Of a stretch of 64,000 nucleotides of DNA, positions 33,424-44,843 are shown in pieces. Within the stretch, counting starts at the first letter, position 1, and each line of letters starts with the position of its first letter. A program made the translations under genes and the position numbers. Below the pieces are notes generated by a model. That model was not told the origin of the DNA, ran no database searches, and saw nothing but the letters and a program-made list of their open reading frames with translations. Source of the stretch: Mesostigma viride (lineage: Eukaryota; Streptophyta; Mesostigmatophyceae; Mesostigmatales; Mesostigmataceae); contig RPFO01000275.1 in NCBI GenBank assembly GCA_009746045.1, positions 62,001 to 126,000 of the forward strand. The letters are read 5' to 3'.

Positions 33424-34331
33424 TGAGTTTTTTCCCGCGCCGGTGGTCCGACAGGGTTTCCGCGCCATCCAACACTAAGGATCTATAAAATTCACTGCAT
33501 GTCTTGGTCAGTTGGGCGCTGAAATCAGACATCATTGTATTATATACATGGGCAAACGGCTTGCTGTTCAAACGCGTTCGTCATATTAGAACCGGCCATC
33601 ATAAATGCGACACGATGGCCAACAAAACTGATAAGGCCAAATTGAACGCACTGTTTTCGGGCAGCGGGGCAGCGTCCAGCAAAAAGCAGAAACGAGACAC
33701 CACAGGCGACAAGGCAGGTGGCAAGGGCAAGCTGTCAAACCAGCAAAAATTGAACGGCTATGGCCTTCTTGTCGTAAGGGTTGCTGCGCTCTCTGACATG
33801 GCGACATATTTCGCCGGGATCAGCAACATTGTTGGCATTCACGTGCACTAAACCGTTCACCGTTATTAGACCAGTCATGGTGACAGTGGCCATGGACGGG
33901 ATTATTGTTTGAGTCCGGATGCTAGGGAAGACGAGGCTAGAGAGTAGATAGCCACGATTACCGCGCATAGAACGCGCATGCCCTATGCAGCACACCAAGT
34001 TTTGGCTAGCACGGTGGGGTGCTTCACATGCCCATAGCCGGTTTGAGGACTTGCATCCAAGTTCCGACCCGAAATACTGTACAGTACGACTTTGATGGTG
34101 AATTCTTTAGTGCAGTTCGATCGGCCTTGACGAGAGCTTTCAAAAGACACCCTGAAGTCCTTCAGCAGGGCTGGGGGTCGCAAGTTATGGTAACGTAACG
34201 GCTTAAGTTGGGTTCACGCCTTAAGTTGGGTTGACCCCAAGAAACCCTCGAACCCAACTTAAGGCGTGAATGCCTGTACTGTATTAATACCCTCATTACC
34301 CTGTCGGACCACCGGCGCGGGAATAAACTCA
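33424..34331. mobile_element. DNA transposon with 34-35-bp TIRs, non-autonomous
   Basis: The terminal inverted repeats at 33,424-33,457 and 34,298-34,331 match at all but one base (TGAGTTT, then TTCCCGCGCCGGTGGTCCG). A possible 3-bp duplication ACT flanks them. The interior has a short frame (from the ATG at 33,615) reading MANKTDKAKLNALFSGSG, a basic N-terminus that could be a transposase stub. Superfamily not recognised. It sits about 350 bp upstream of the helicase start. Confidence 0.75.
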
Positions 34332-34677
34332 ACTCAACTCAACTGCCCAGGTCACCGGATCCCTACCGATCCTTGCAAAAAATTTGAGAAATTCGGCAAT
34401 GATGTCCAGGTAAACGACACGTTGATAGTTCCTTAAATCAGCGGTACAGCTCGGCTGTACGGTCTCCGAAGTACCCCGCGCATTTGCCGTGCGTTTGCCT
34501 CGAGCGGTTGCGCGCAACCCGCGTAGACCGCTGACGCTGGCCAGAGCAGAAACGTACTTGTCCTGGTCGGCGCCTCTGTGGTCGGCCTTTCACAGCCTGC
34601 AAAGGCTGCCACGGTCGGCCATAGCGGCCAGACCTTATTCTTCAATTTAACTCAATTGAACTTAACCAATCGTCACC
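34332..34677 (+). promoter_or_regulatory. Upstream region of the helicase gene
   Basis: About 345 bp between the DNA transposon and the ATG should hold the promoter. I see no clear TATA box. TAACCAATCGTCACC leads directly into the ATG. An inverted motif GGCCGACCACAGAGGC / GGCCGACC-type pair lies at about 34,560-34,625. Confidence 0.4.
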
Positions 34678-36321
34678 ATGCCTGGCCTTGTTGGTAAATC
34701 TGCTGCTAATGCGGAGGAGAAGAAGGTAGTAAAGAAAGCTTCCAAGAAATCTGAGACTCCCGAGCTGAAGAAGCGCAAGAAGGCCAAGGTGGTTGCCGAC
34801 GAAGATGCGTCGGTGGAGACAATTGCGGAGTTCGGCCCTGCCACCAAGAAACTTAAGGTGGAGAAGCCTGACGGGCAGGTGGAGGGCGTTGTATCGGATG
34901 CGGAATACAGGAGAATTCACGAGATTACCGTCAGTGGTTTGACTGGCAGCCATGGGATTATCTCTTCCTTCGCGGACGCCCCGTTTCCCAAGGCGCTCTC
35001 CAATGCACTAAAGAACGCTGGATTCGAGCGACCTAGCCCTATTCAAGCTCAAGCGTGGCCTATTGCAATTTCCGGCAGGGATCTGCTAGCAATTGCGAAG
35101 ACAGGGAGTGGCAAGACTTGTGGGTACCTCCTGCCTGCCATGTCCCGCACTCTGGAGGCGAAGGAAGAGGCGCCGTCGGCTGGCCGTGTCGTTGGTGGTA
35201 AAGAGACGAGGTCTCCCAAGGTGCTGGTCATGGCACCGACTAGGGAGCTCGCTGTACAGATCCAGGCAGAGGCCGTCAAGTTTGGCCGGCCTGCTGGCAT
35301 CCGCAGCGCGGCAGTTTACGGCGGTGCGCCGAAGGGCGGCCAAATTCGTGACCTCCAAGCTGGCGTGGAAATTGTGGTGGCCACCCCCGGCCGTCTGCTT
35401 GACATGCTATCCTTCAAGTGCTGGGACGGCAGCGAGGTGCTCCGCCTGAGCGATGTGCACACGCTGGTGCTGGACGAGGCGGACCGCATGCTGGACATGG
35501 GGTTTGAGAAGGACATCATGAAGGTGGTCGCGCAGCTGCCGGCCAAGCGGCAGACGATGATGTTCACCGCCACGTGGCCCAAGGCGGTGCAGCGCGTGGC
35601 GGCCAAGCTGCTCAAACAGCCGGTGCACGTGACCATTGGCGGGTCGGCGGGTGAGCTGAGCGCGAACAAGGACGTGACGCAGGTGATCCACATGGTGGAC
35701 GGCCGCGACAAGTTTGACAAGCTGACCGCCATCCTGGGCGCGCTGGGTGACCCGAACGCGCGCACGATCGTGTTCAGCAACAAGAAGCGCGAGACGCAGA
35801 AGGTGGCCGACGCGCTCTGGCGCGCGGGCCACAAGGCGGACGCGATCCATGGCGACAAGACGCAGAGCGAGCGCGAGAGCACTCTGGGCGAGTTCAAGGC
35901 AGGCACCGTGACCATCCTGGTGGCGACCGACGTGGCCGCGCGGGGGCTGGACATCAAGGGGGTGGACCTGGTCGTCAACTACGACTTCCCAAACTGTATA
36001 GAGGACTACGTGCACCGCATCGGCCGCACGGGCCGTGCGGGTGCCAGCGGCGTGGCCATCACCCTGTTTGATGAGGCGCAGGACGCAGGTTCGGCGAAGG
36101 AGCTCGTGAAAATCATCACAGACGCGGGGCAACAGGCACCCACCAAGCTGCGCGAGCTGGCCCTGCATTCTAAATCGGGTAAAAGCGGGGCGGCGAGGAA
36201 ACGCTGGGGCGGGGGCGGCGGGTGGGGTGGTGGCGGCCGTGGGGGAGGTGGGCGCGGTGGGAATGGTCGTGGTGGCTCAAGGGGAAATGGGGCGGGCCGC
36301 AGGTCCGGTGGGAGGCGGTGA
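34678..36321 (+). CDS. DEAD-box ATP-dependent RNA helicase (Dbp2/Dbp3-like)
   Basis: A single uninterrupted frame of 547 residues; the ATG at 34,678 lies in CACCATG context. Such enzymes use ATP to unwind short RNA duplexes, commonly in ribosome assembly or mRNP remodelling. A Lys-rich N-terminus (residues 14-40) looks nuclear or nucleolar. The core is complete: Q motif GFERPSPIQ (115-123), motif I AKTGSGKT (140-147), PTRELA (187-192), TPGRL (236-240), DEAD (266-269), TAT as motif III (297-299), ATDVAARGLD (416-425) and HRIGRTGRAG (446-455). The tail (510-547) is Gly/Arg-rich, an RGG-type RNA-binding segment. Similarity to plant RH5/yeast Dbp3 is my reading; Dbp2/DDX5 is the alternative. Codon use becomes markedly GC-richer after about 35,400. 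It is the only intact host gene seen. Confidence 0.95.
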   Translation: MPGLVGKSAANAEEKKVVKKASKKSETPELKKRKKAKVVADEDASVETIAEFGPATKKLKVEKPDGQVEGVVSDAEYRRIHEITVSGLTGSHGIISSFADAPFPKALSNALKNAGFERPSPIQAQAWPIAISGRDLLAIAKTGSGKTCGYLLPAMSRTLEAKEEAPSAGRVVGGKETRSPKVLVMAPTRELAVQIQAEAVKFGRPAGIRSAAVYGGAPKGGQIRDLQAGVEIVVATPGRLLDMLSFKCWDGSEVLRLSDVHTLVLDEADRMLDMGFEKDIMKVVAQLPAKRQTMMFTATWPKAVQRVAAKLLKQPVHVTIGGSAGELSANKDVTQVIHMVDGRDKFDKLTAILGALGDPNARTIVFSNKKRETQKVADALWRAGHKADAIHGDKTQSERESTLGEFKAGTVTILVATDVAARGLDIKGVDLVVNYDFPNCIEDYVHRIGRTGRAGASGVAITLFDEAQDAGSAKELVKIITDAGQQAPTKLRELALHSKSGKSGAARKRWGGGGGWGGGGRGGGGRGGNGRGGSRGNGAGRRSGGRR

Positions 36322-36411
36322 TGTGATGCAGCTGAGCTTGTCTAGGGTCAATTTGCTTGATTCTCTGCACCCATCTGCTGTTATTTATGCGTATTCTCCT
36401 CAATCAAATTG

Positions 36412-36416
36412 TGTAA
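36412..36416 (+). terminator. Possible polyadenylation signal TGTAA
   Basis: TGTAA lies 91 bp after the helicase stop. Green algae use this motif as their poly(A) signal. No AATAAA was seen nearby. Any single 5-mer can occur by chance. Confidence 0.4.
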
Positions 36417-36863
36417 ACACTTTTATTCAGAATTCAAATTCACTACTTGAATTTGTGAAATGTAGGGTAGCGCATGCCTGTGCATGCAGGGCCGGGCAAA
36501 ATGAAGACAAAATCAATATGTGAGTCTAGGAAAGTGAGACCACTATTCCTGGATGCATGGCATTACACCGCCGAAGTAGTAGTTTGAGAGGGAAGGTGTG
36601 AAGTCTTCTTTACGATAAAGCAAGACCACGGAAGCCATGTAGCATACAGCCCCCCGCTCGATCAGAATACAGCCCCCCGCTGGGACAGCTCGCCTGCAAC
36701 CACCTAAGGTCTCCGGCGAGTCAATTCAACTGGACGTCGCTGCCGTGCAGGCAGCCCCCTGCCCCTGCCATGAGCCTCGCTAGGCTACAGTTTTTGTGAT
36801 CCACACTTTTCTCATTCTCCTCGGCATTTTATCCTGTTGGCTGGGGTCATATTTAAGACAGCA
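36417..36863. other. Host intergenic sequence 3' of the helicase
   Basis: No gene seen. It contains a duplicated ACAGCCCCCCGCT motif (about 36,647 and 36,668). The right side resumes at 40,019 after LINE A2. Confidence 0.5.
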
Positions 36864-36874
36864 AGCACTATATT

Positions 36875-39800
36875 AAATTAAATTAAATTAAATTATAACA
36901 TGCCTCCGTGGGGAGGTCATGTAGCACATATTTCATGATGGATGGGGTGGAGGAAGCCGCGTGATCGAACTATCCTAACTCTATCTAGAAAATCCTAACT
37001 GCACTACTCATCAAAACGCCTCCTCCGCTTGGGGGGAGGTGGCTTGCCCACAGGGTCGGGCGTGTGCGCCTTGACAATCTTCTTCCACCGCGTCTTGTCC
37101 TGCATGGCAGTCCAAAGACGGGAGAGAGAGTGGATGCGGTGCTCAAACTGGGCTGGGACCACTAGGTCGTCCAGCAACATCTGAACGTAGTTCGTGACAG
37201 GTTTCCCTACCCTTTTGGGAATGTCCTTGGGGCCAGGCCAGGTCAGAATGTGCCGCCCTGGCTGTCCAAGCCGCTGGGGGCCGGCCAGACCGAGGGTGGT
37301 GTCGACCTGGCTGGTGCGTGCAAGGTGTCCTACAAATGCTATCCTACGCTGCCTAATCTCGTCCGAAACACGGGGCATGCCATGGTACAAAGACTCTGAT
37401 GACGGACGCTCGGAAAAACCTACATTAAGGACCTGCCGGAGCATCCTGTAAACTGTGCCGTCGAGCCGAGCTGCCAGTTTGGGTGGTAGGGTCCACGCCT
37501 CGGCGCCATACGTGAGCACCGTGAGGACGAGGACCTTGAAGAGCATGCGCTTGCGGTGCCCGTTAAGGCCCTTCGAGCGCCAGTAGGGTGTGAGCGAACG
37601 GAGCTTGGCCCATGCAAGGCCGATGCGGGTGTCCACATCGTCGGCGGTGTCAGGAAGCCAGCTCCCCAACAGCTTGAAGCGGTCGCGGAACGGGACCTCC
37701 GTCCCGTCGAGCAGGCGCGGCAGCGGTGGTTTACTGGATGCTCCTATCACCATCGCCTCAGTTTTGACACTAATCTCCAGCCCCACCGCCCGCGCCTCCA
37801 GGCCCAGGCAGTCCAGCCAGGTCTGAATGTGCTCGGGGCTCTCGATGAGGGTGGTATCATCTGCATAAATCAGGTCGGCAAGGCGGTAACCAGGTCTAAC
37901 CCCGCCGTGCTCTTTCACGTTAAGGATGTCCAAGCCGGGCTCGAACCCCTTAAGAGCAGTAAAGCGCGCACGTGCCCGGCGCATGACGTGATCCACGACA
38001 ATAATGAACAGGTATGGGGACAGGACACAACCTTGCCACACCCCGTGGTGAAGGGGGAATGGTGGAGTGGTGCCCTCCGCAGTCCGCACTACTGCCTGTG
38101 AACCCTCATACAGACGGCGAATGGCAGCAATAAACGCAGGTGGTACCCGGTCCAGAGCTAGGATGGCCCAAAGAGCCTCCCAGAGAACCGTGTCAAAGGC
38201 CTTGATATAGTCAACAAAAATGAAGACCAGCGGCAAACTGTCAGGGGGAAGTCGACGCACCTCCTCCATCAACCGGCGCGCGACAAACACAGCCATGACA
38301 GTGTTACGACCACTACAGAAACCCATCTGAGACTCACCCAGGTGTGGATCCAGCGCGGCGCGGAGCCTGTGCAGCATCATGCGCATGAAGACCTTCAGCG
38401 CGGCGCTCTGGAGGCAGACACCCCGGTAGTTACCGGGGTCAGCAGCAGAGCCCTTCTTGTACAGCATGACGCGGATGGCCGTCTGCCACTCAGCAGGCGG
38501 AGGCTCGTCGGAGAGCAGGACACGGTTGCAGAACGCCAGCAGAAGATCCCTAACCGCCGGATCAGGGGTCTTCAGCAGCTCAGCAGACAGGTGGTCGGCA
38601 CCGACCGCCGCATCGTACCGCAGGCGAGCAAGGGCGTCGTCCAGTTCCTTCAAAGTGAAGGGGGGGACGACGTCGTCAGTGGCAAGGCAGCCCTCCGGCA
38701 AGGCGGGGACTTGGTAGTCCGCGGCCGAGGAGGGGGGCGCTGGCGGCGGCGGGGGTCCGGCGACCCCGAGGCGGGCGGCCGTCTCGGGGTGAAGCGGCGG
38801 GGGGGGGGCGCGAGCCCCACCGGTCAAGGAAACATTGTGGGCCAACCAGCGGTCAAGGCTTACCGGCGCCGTGCCGTCCCCCGTGTGCTCCACCGGGGTG
38901 CGCTGCCGCCGGCCGCCGAGCCGGTCGAGGTGGTACCACATGTCCTTGCCCTGGTTGCGAGCCTGGCAGGCCTTGGCATCCGCGATGCACTGGGCCGCCT
39001 CCGCGTCCTGAGCGTGCTCGTAGGCCTCCACAAGGGCGGCCTTGAGCAATGGTTTCTGCAGAGGGTCCCGGTTACGCTTGAGGCGGTGCCGGGCGGCCAA
39101 GACCTTGGGGTCCTGGCGGTAGAGCGGGCCGGGGCGGCGGCGGGGTGCCCATGACCGGCAGGTGCCGGGCCGCCAGCAACGGGGCACGGGCCGCAAAGCC
39201 CGCAAAAATGGCTGCGTTGGGGGCACCATTGTCCAGCTCGTCGACGTCCGCCCGGGCGTCCAGTGCCGACAGGTACTTCCGTCGACACCAGTTCCGCTCG
39301 TGCTCGGCGTCCGTCCAGTCCTCAGGATCTCCCGTGACCGGACGTAGAGCAGACCAGTCAGGGCGGACCACTGGGGCGCGGCGCGCGGGGACGCGGAACC
39401 GGAGCCGAAGGGTCGCGCGCACCAACCAGTGGTCAGAGCACACCGTGGGCGTGTCAAACACTCGGGCGTCCAGAACCGAGGTGCACCTGGGCTGCCGTAC
39501 CACCACGTAGTCCAAACAGGCCTGACGGCCGTTAGGGCCACGAAAAGTGACCAAGTCCTGTGAGGGACGTTGGAAGTGGCAGTTGACAGCAACCATCCCG
39601 CTATCCCGCAAAAAGGCAGAAAACAGGGGAGTGTTGTCGTTAGCAGTAGTGTCAGCAGGCGCAAAGCGGCTGCCAGCAGTGCCCACGGGGAGCGTGGCAT
39701 TGGCGTCGAGCAGCATAACCAAAAAGTGGCGGGCCGGGGTGACCCTCTCAAGGTCATGCAAGGATTCGAAGAACTCCTCACGGGCCGAATCAAGTAGACC

Positions 39801-40007
39801 ACTGTGGGGTGCGTAGCCCACCCCCACCGTGAGGTGGTGTTTAGACCGCCCCTCGACAGAGGTGAAATGTGCTACCATAAGGCGTGGGGTTAGAAACTTA
39901 AGCGTGCTGAGGCTAGCAACTGCCAGCGGCGAACACAAAAGACCAACACCACCTTGGCCAGACGTACCGCTGCCAGCGAAGTAAAACCGCCAGCCACCCG
40001 CCAAGCG
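36875..40007 (-). mobile_element. LINE A2, 5'-truncated
   Basis: An exact 11-bp duplication AGCACTATATT (36,864-36,874 and 40,008-40,018) bounds it. The 3' end (left) has a short ATTTA-type tail, the hairpin CCTCC/GGAGG and the same 3' UTR as LINE A1. The 5' end stops inside the endonuclease. About 95% like A1 by eye. It is the best-preserved copy of the family here. Confidence 0.93.
37004..40007 (-). pseudogene. LINE A2 ORF2, 5'-truncated with one frameshift
   Basis: On the minus strand the endonuclease part (40,007 down to about 39,150) reads FAGSGTSGQGGVGLL, LDANATLPVGTAGSR and SDHWLVRATLRLRF. A 4-bp insertion near 39,146 then shifts the frame. From there to the stop at 37,004 the RT is open: FVDYIKAFDTVLW, GVWQGCVLSPYLFIIV, LIYADD and YGAEAWTLPP, ending PPPPKRRRRFDE. 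Truncation removes the N-terminal endonuclease catalytic residues and all of ORF1. The copy is useful as a reference for the breaks in A1. Confidence 0.9.
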
Positions 40008-40063
40008 AGCACTATATTCTGACTTTCTATATACTCCAACACCAGACGAAGCTACCATGGAGC

Positions 40064-40400
40064 TTGGTTTGGACCCTCCATGACGATCTGGCCCCGGAGC
40101 AGCTTAGCGCCCGCAGGGCCCGGCTGGCACAGGAGGTTGCGAAGAAGGCCCTCGCTGACCGCACGAAGAAGGTGCGGGCGTGCGGCTGCGGTGGAAGGAC
40201 AACGCATGGACAATGGAGGTTACCTCGCGGGAGGTCCCCAAGCCGAGGGCGGACACGCGGCGGGGTAGGGAGTAGGCCCTCCCCTCCCCGCGATATTTGT
40301 TTAAACTTTTGTGTAAATATTTTTCTAATGAGATTAGCATAGTACTCCGTGGCATGCCTTTGCGCATGACACGCAAGTACTTACTTACTTACTCCCCGCC
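40064..40400 (+). pseudogene. LINE ORF1 C-terminal fragment with a short tail
   Basis: Plus strand: TLHDDLAPEQLSARRARLAQEVAKKAL at about 40,077-40,160 aligns with the ORF1 C-terminal domain seen at 14,520 and 53,275 (DDDLTLAQQQRRRELW). The sequence then becomes AT-rich and ends in ACTT repeats (about 40,376-40,396). It looks like a short insertion of a fourth LINE-related family, or an internally deleted copy. Confidence 0.5.
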
Positions 40401-40604
40401 ACCCACACCACGAGCAGCTAGGTACCGGGTGGTTGGCCAGTTCAACCACCCCCCACACCCGTCGTCCGATGGCCGAGCGCTTGCTGGCTTTTGCCACCCG
40501 GCACTCCTACCAACGGTATTATTTAATTAATTAATTAGACTCGTGCTCCCGTTGGGGAGTCACGGAGCATTAACCCCGATGGATGGATGGATGGGTGCAA
40601 ACAT

Positions 40605-40954
40605 TAATTAATTAATTAATTAGGAACATAACTCCGTTGGGAGTATATGTAGCACATAGCCCTGAGAAGGGGCATATGAGCCTATAATACATTCTAAGCT
40701 ACTTCCTGCAAGGGTGGGAATGTAAACAACACTTGCTCTAGGTGCACCAGGGCACCCGCACCCTCATGGTCTATCACGCTATGCCCGGGTAAGGGGGGAG
40801 CATGCCTGTGAGGGGGAAGATCATCATGGCTATACAAGAGCTATGGCATGGCTTCTCAGCAGAGAGTGACTCCCTGCATGGGCAAAACATTACTAAATAA
40901 GGCTAGGCATCGTCTGGAGTGTGGCACATCATAGGCACACATGTACATGACTAA
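40605..40954 (-). mobile_element. Short LINE-derived insertion (family D 3' end)
   Basis: Reverse complement of 53,563-53,890 at about 80%. It is flanked by AAACAT (40,599-40,604 and 40,955-40,960) and has a TTAA-type tail at its left. The 3' hairpin is CTCC-caac-GGAG. No coding capacity. Confidence 0.75.
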
Positions 40955-41063
40955 AAACATTCCTACCGGTCTAATCTATCTACATTGGCTACATACTACC
41001 TCTATCTAACAGCATTCTAACTACAACATCTATCTAGGCAGCCGCACGCTGCCCGAGGGGGAG

Positions 41064-41805
41064 CTATCTGGCGTGCCTCCCGCGGGATTGCACACGCGGG
41101 CGCTTCCCCACTGGGGGGGGCTCATTGTCCTCTATGACCTGGGCCCACTTCGCCTTGTCCATCATCTTCTTCCAAATCACGGAGAGGCCGAGGCCCCCCA
41201 TGTCCTCTACTAGCTGTTCCTTGAAGGTGCGGGCCTTGTGGCGTCTAACATCACTAGGCCCAGCCCACGTCAGGAGGTGCCGGCCAGGCTGGGCTGGTCG
41301 CAGTCCTGCGGGGGGGCCACGTGAGGTGTCTACCTGGTTGGTGCGAGCTAGGTGCCCGACAAGCTGCAGGCGGCGTTGCTTAATGGTGCTGGTGATATAG
41401 GGCATGCCCTGGTACAGGTCCTCATTGCGGACATGAGCAGCATATCCTACTCTGAAAATGGAACGCAGCATGCTGGTGACCGCGCCGTCCAGCTTGCGGG
41501 CCAGGTCGGCGGTGAGGGTCCACGTCTCGGCGCCATACGTGAGAACAGGAAGGACGAGGACCTTGAACAGGTCCTGTTTCTCGATCTTGCCCAGGGGCTT
41601 GCGCCACAGGGCCCGGTACTGACGTAAAGCGTGCCAGGCGAGGGAGATGCGATGGTCCACATCAACCTCGCAGCTGGGGAGCAGGCTGCCCAGCAGCTTA
41701 ACGCTGTCCCGATACAGGACTCGAGAGCCGTCTAGGAGATAGAGGGGCGGCGCTGAGTTGGTGAGCCCAACCGGCAGGGCCTCTGTCTTCTTGCTGACCT
41801 CAAGC
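41064..41805 (-). pseudogene. LINE B1 ORF2 C-terminal fragment
   Basis: The frame is open from the Copia insertion point to the stop at 41,064. It carries the RT thumb and C-terminal part (FKVLVLPVLTYGAETWTL, RRLQLVGHLARTNQVDT, ending VQSRGRHAR). It lacks the catalytic core and cannot function. Confidence 0.88.
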
Positions 41806-42511
41806 AGTTAACGCCAAGCGCTGCCATTGGCGTGATCCTGATTCGGCATATCTCTGCGATTCCAGCGGCACCGGAACGAGTTCATTCCGACAAGTATCAA
41901 GAAAGTTATGGCGTTCCGACTTCCCGGTCGCGCGCGCGAGCGCGAGCCGGCTGTTCTTCTAAGTCGGACGTGAATATTTGCCGACGACATATGGGGTCGA
42001 CAGTAATTCCTGGGCTGACAGGAATTAGGTGCTGTACCTACGACGGTATTGGATTAATACGTCGTACGCAGGAAATAGGAACCTTAACCTGTGGTCTGTT
42101 GGTACCGCAGGCTTAGTCCTGGACTTCTAGGTGCAGATGCAATAATCACTGTGGTGACTGTACTCTGTGGTCACTGTGCCTGTATGGCAGACCTACTGTA
42201 TAGGAACTGGGCGCTGTACAGGTAGTGAATACTGTACCGGGAGTGTTATTACTGAGCCTACCTCTTAGGTTGCTCAGGACTAGCAAGCACAGTGCACAAG
42301 TATATAAACAATAGGCCAATGCCATTTGGGCAGATCTCTTGCGAGCCCGCCTCACGTGTTTTGCCTTGACTTGGCAAACGCGTGTACAAGCCTCAAGTGT
42401 GTGAGCGCTGTAACATTATCCAATTTTAACAAAGCTCCGTTTCCAACCATATTCACACATTGCTGCATTGCAACCATATCCTTCACATTGCGTTTGCTAG
42501 GAACGTTAACT
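41806..42511 (+). repeat. 5' LTR of the Copia-like element
   Basis: 706 bp. It contains TATATAAAC at about 42,301, a likely TATA box. No standard tRNA primer-binding site directly follows it. Confidence 0.95.
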
Positions 42512-42607
42512 CAAATTACAACCAGTCTCAGCGGAACGGCCAGGAGGGTCGTTGCTGGTAACTGCGGTGTGCAGCGTTGACGACGCGAGGAGCTCGTCCG
42601 GTGGTGA

Positions 42608-43526
42608 ATGGTGCAGGAAGAACAACGGCAGCAGGATTTCCGGTTTCGGCAGTCTGCTGGGGGTTCGATTTTACCTGAATTGCGTCGTGTCGTTCGAGAT
42701 CTATCTTTATTGCTTGCAGATCGTCCGCCTGTTAATCGCAGCTTCGTGCAATTCGTCGACGACCAGGTCGAAGATTGGGAGCGAATTCTGCGGCACGTCC
42801 AAACCATCGTCATTCCGGAGCACCGGAGCATCGACGACCTCGAGCAAGAGCTTCACGGTTTGGTCGGCATCCAGACGGTGATTACAGCAGTAGCTGAGCG
42901 GGTGCGGACGGAGTTGGTGGCGAGGCGAGGAGAGGCTGCGGAGGCAGCTGGCGCAGTGCGACACGAGTTCGTGCCGGCAGCAGCGGGTGCGGGTGTACCA
43001 CGTACTTTCGCAGGCGCAATCGGCGACGAGGGTGTTGCAGCGGGACCAGTTAGGCGTGAACGACGCGGAGCGGAGCATCACAGGCGGCTTGCAGAGGTCG
43101 GGGCGACAGCGGAAGCCATCACCGGAGGACAGCGCGCGACAAGAGTCGGCAGGTTTCCGGAGCGAGCAAGGGTTCCTTTTTCAGGAACTGCCCCAACCCC
43201 TTCGCGTTCGTGTGACGCGTTGGGAAGAGTTTGCCCCTCTTGGTACGATAGTGACCTTGAGGTGGGAGCAGGGGGTCGCTGGGCTAGGCGACGAGGCACT
43301 TGGCGACCACGAGGTGCCAAGATACAATCCGCGGGGTGCCAACGACGGGTTGTCACCTGTCTACTATACCAACGGTGACGATTCTGTCATCGCGGGCCGA
43401 CAGCGGGTCGACGACGGCGCAGCGGGTAGCAGGGTGCCAGAGCTGATTGTGGTGAGCGACAGCGACAGCGACAGCGACAAGGAGAACCAGGACGCGCCTG
43501 GGGCCAACCGTGGTGGTCTTGCCTGA
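42608..43526 (+). other. Coding-like region ahead of Gag, function unknown
   Basis: Strongly coding-like composition between the 5' LTR and Gag, rich in Arg, Glu and Ala. It includes a long helical-looking part (about 42,640-42,960) and an acidic Ser/Asp run near 43,455. No family recognised. Part of a fossil-class element. Confidence 0.5.
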
Positions 43527-43578
43527 GTGGTAACACTTGGCACTTTCCTTTCTTGTTCAGTAGCTTATATTGCTTTAA

Positions 43579-44810
43579 TTGCTGCTTGGCCACTTGGCTG
43601 GCTGTAGCAGATCTGAACAGAGGCCATCATGGAGTGAGGGAGCTATTGACCAACAAGCGCGCTTTATGGGCTTTGCGCGGCGCGGCGCTGGGATGGACGA
43701 TGGACGCGATGGACGCGGTGGACGCGATGGACGCGGGGACGGCCAGGCGCTGGGAGACCAGGCTGCGGTGCCAGATGATCAGAGCCAAGGATCGCAGGGC
43801 GGTCAGAACGCGCCAGCCGCAGATCAAGCGGCGCCTAAGCGACCGACCGTGGCTGAGGGGTACGCGGTGCTAGGCCAGTTTCAGTCCATCAAGGACAATT
43901 GGCAGCCCCGGGACGCTGAGAGGATGTTAGAGGACATGAACTTGTACACGGAGATATACACCGGTGACAAGCTTCGCATCCTGGCGTCTAGTGCCTACAT
44001 AAGGCAGTCGGCGAGGCGGCTGTTCAAGTTTGTTCGGGAGCGACACGCGGCGGGGGACACCTGGGCGGCGTTTATGACGCGACTCAGGGTGTTCCTGAGT
44101 GACAAGAGGACCATAGATGGGTCCCACCTGAAGCAAGAATACCTGGACTACAAGCCCATCAAGGGGCAGCTAGTGGTCCACGCCTTTGAAGACTTCGTCA
44201 AGCTGAGGGAGGACGCCATGGCCAAGGGCTTCTTCGTCGCAGATCGGATGGCCATGGGCGACTTTCTCAAGTCGCTGCAGCTGGATCCGGTCACCATGGA
44301 TAATGTGACCATCCACATGCGACAGGTCCATGGCTGGGCAGCCATGACGGACCAGTTGTATGAGTGTTTCAGCGGCAAGTACGTGGGTGGTAAGCGCCCT
44401 CGTCAGGTGATGAGGAGGCCACTGAACCCACGGTTAAGTCCATGAGGGGATCGGGCCACGGGGGCCCAGCGCCCTCGAGAGGGCCTGAGACCTCTTCAAG
44501 GGGTCGAGGAAGGTCCAGGAGGGGGCGTGACAGAAGGGCTGGACGGGGGACCCCGCCGAAGTCGGGACATCCACAGTCCCAGTTTGACTTCAAGAGGGTG
44601 GGTGGTCCTCCCAAGGCTGGGCCCAGCAGTGGGACCTCACGGGACATCAGTCAGGTGGAATGTTATTTCTGCCAGGGGAAGGGTCACTTCAGGAATGAGT
44701 GTCCCTCGTACCTGAGGCAGGAAGGTCAGAGCAAGCCAGCTCAGGGTGGCAGCAAGGACAAGGCTGGTCCATCCCAGGATAAGGGCAAGGGCAAGGCTGC
44801 TGATCATTGA
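43579..44810 (+). CDS. Gag of the Copia-like element
   Basis: Structural protein region. A Gly/Arg/Asp-rich start is followed by a retrotransposon capsid-like domain (about 43,850-44,380: LGQFQSIKDNWQPRDAERM to QLYECFSGKY). A basic Arg/Gly segment and a CCHC zinc knuckle (CYFCQGKGHFRNEC, about 44,662-44,703) come next. Pol follows after a short gap. Confidence 0.75.
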
Positions 44811-44843
44811 CTTGAGCCTGCACACATCCCTGAACCCTGGAGG

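Noticed and set aside
34200-34340. Short CCCAACTTAAGGCG inverted repeats as the ends of the larger transposon at 33.4-34.3 kb
   Set aside because: They interleave with, rather than match, the 35-bp TIRs; they belong to tiny separate inverted-repeat units.
38342-39154. Long plus-strand frames antisense to LINE A2 ORF2, and similar ones over LINE A1
   Set aside because: Shadows of the RT and endonuclease coding sequence; they recur wherever the same LINE lies and show no domain.
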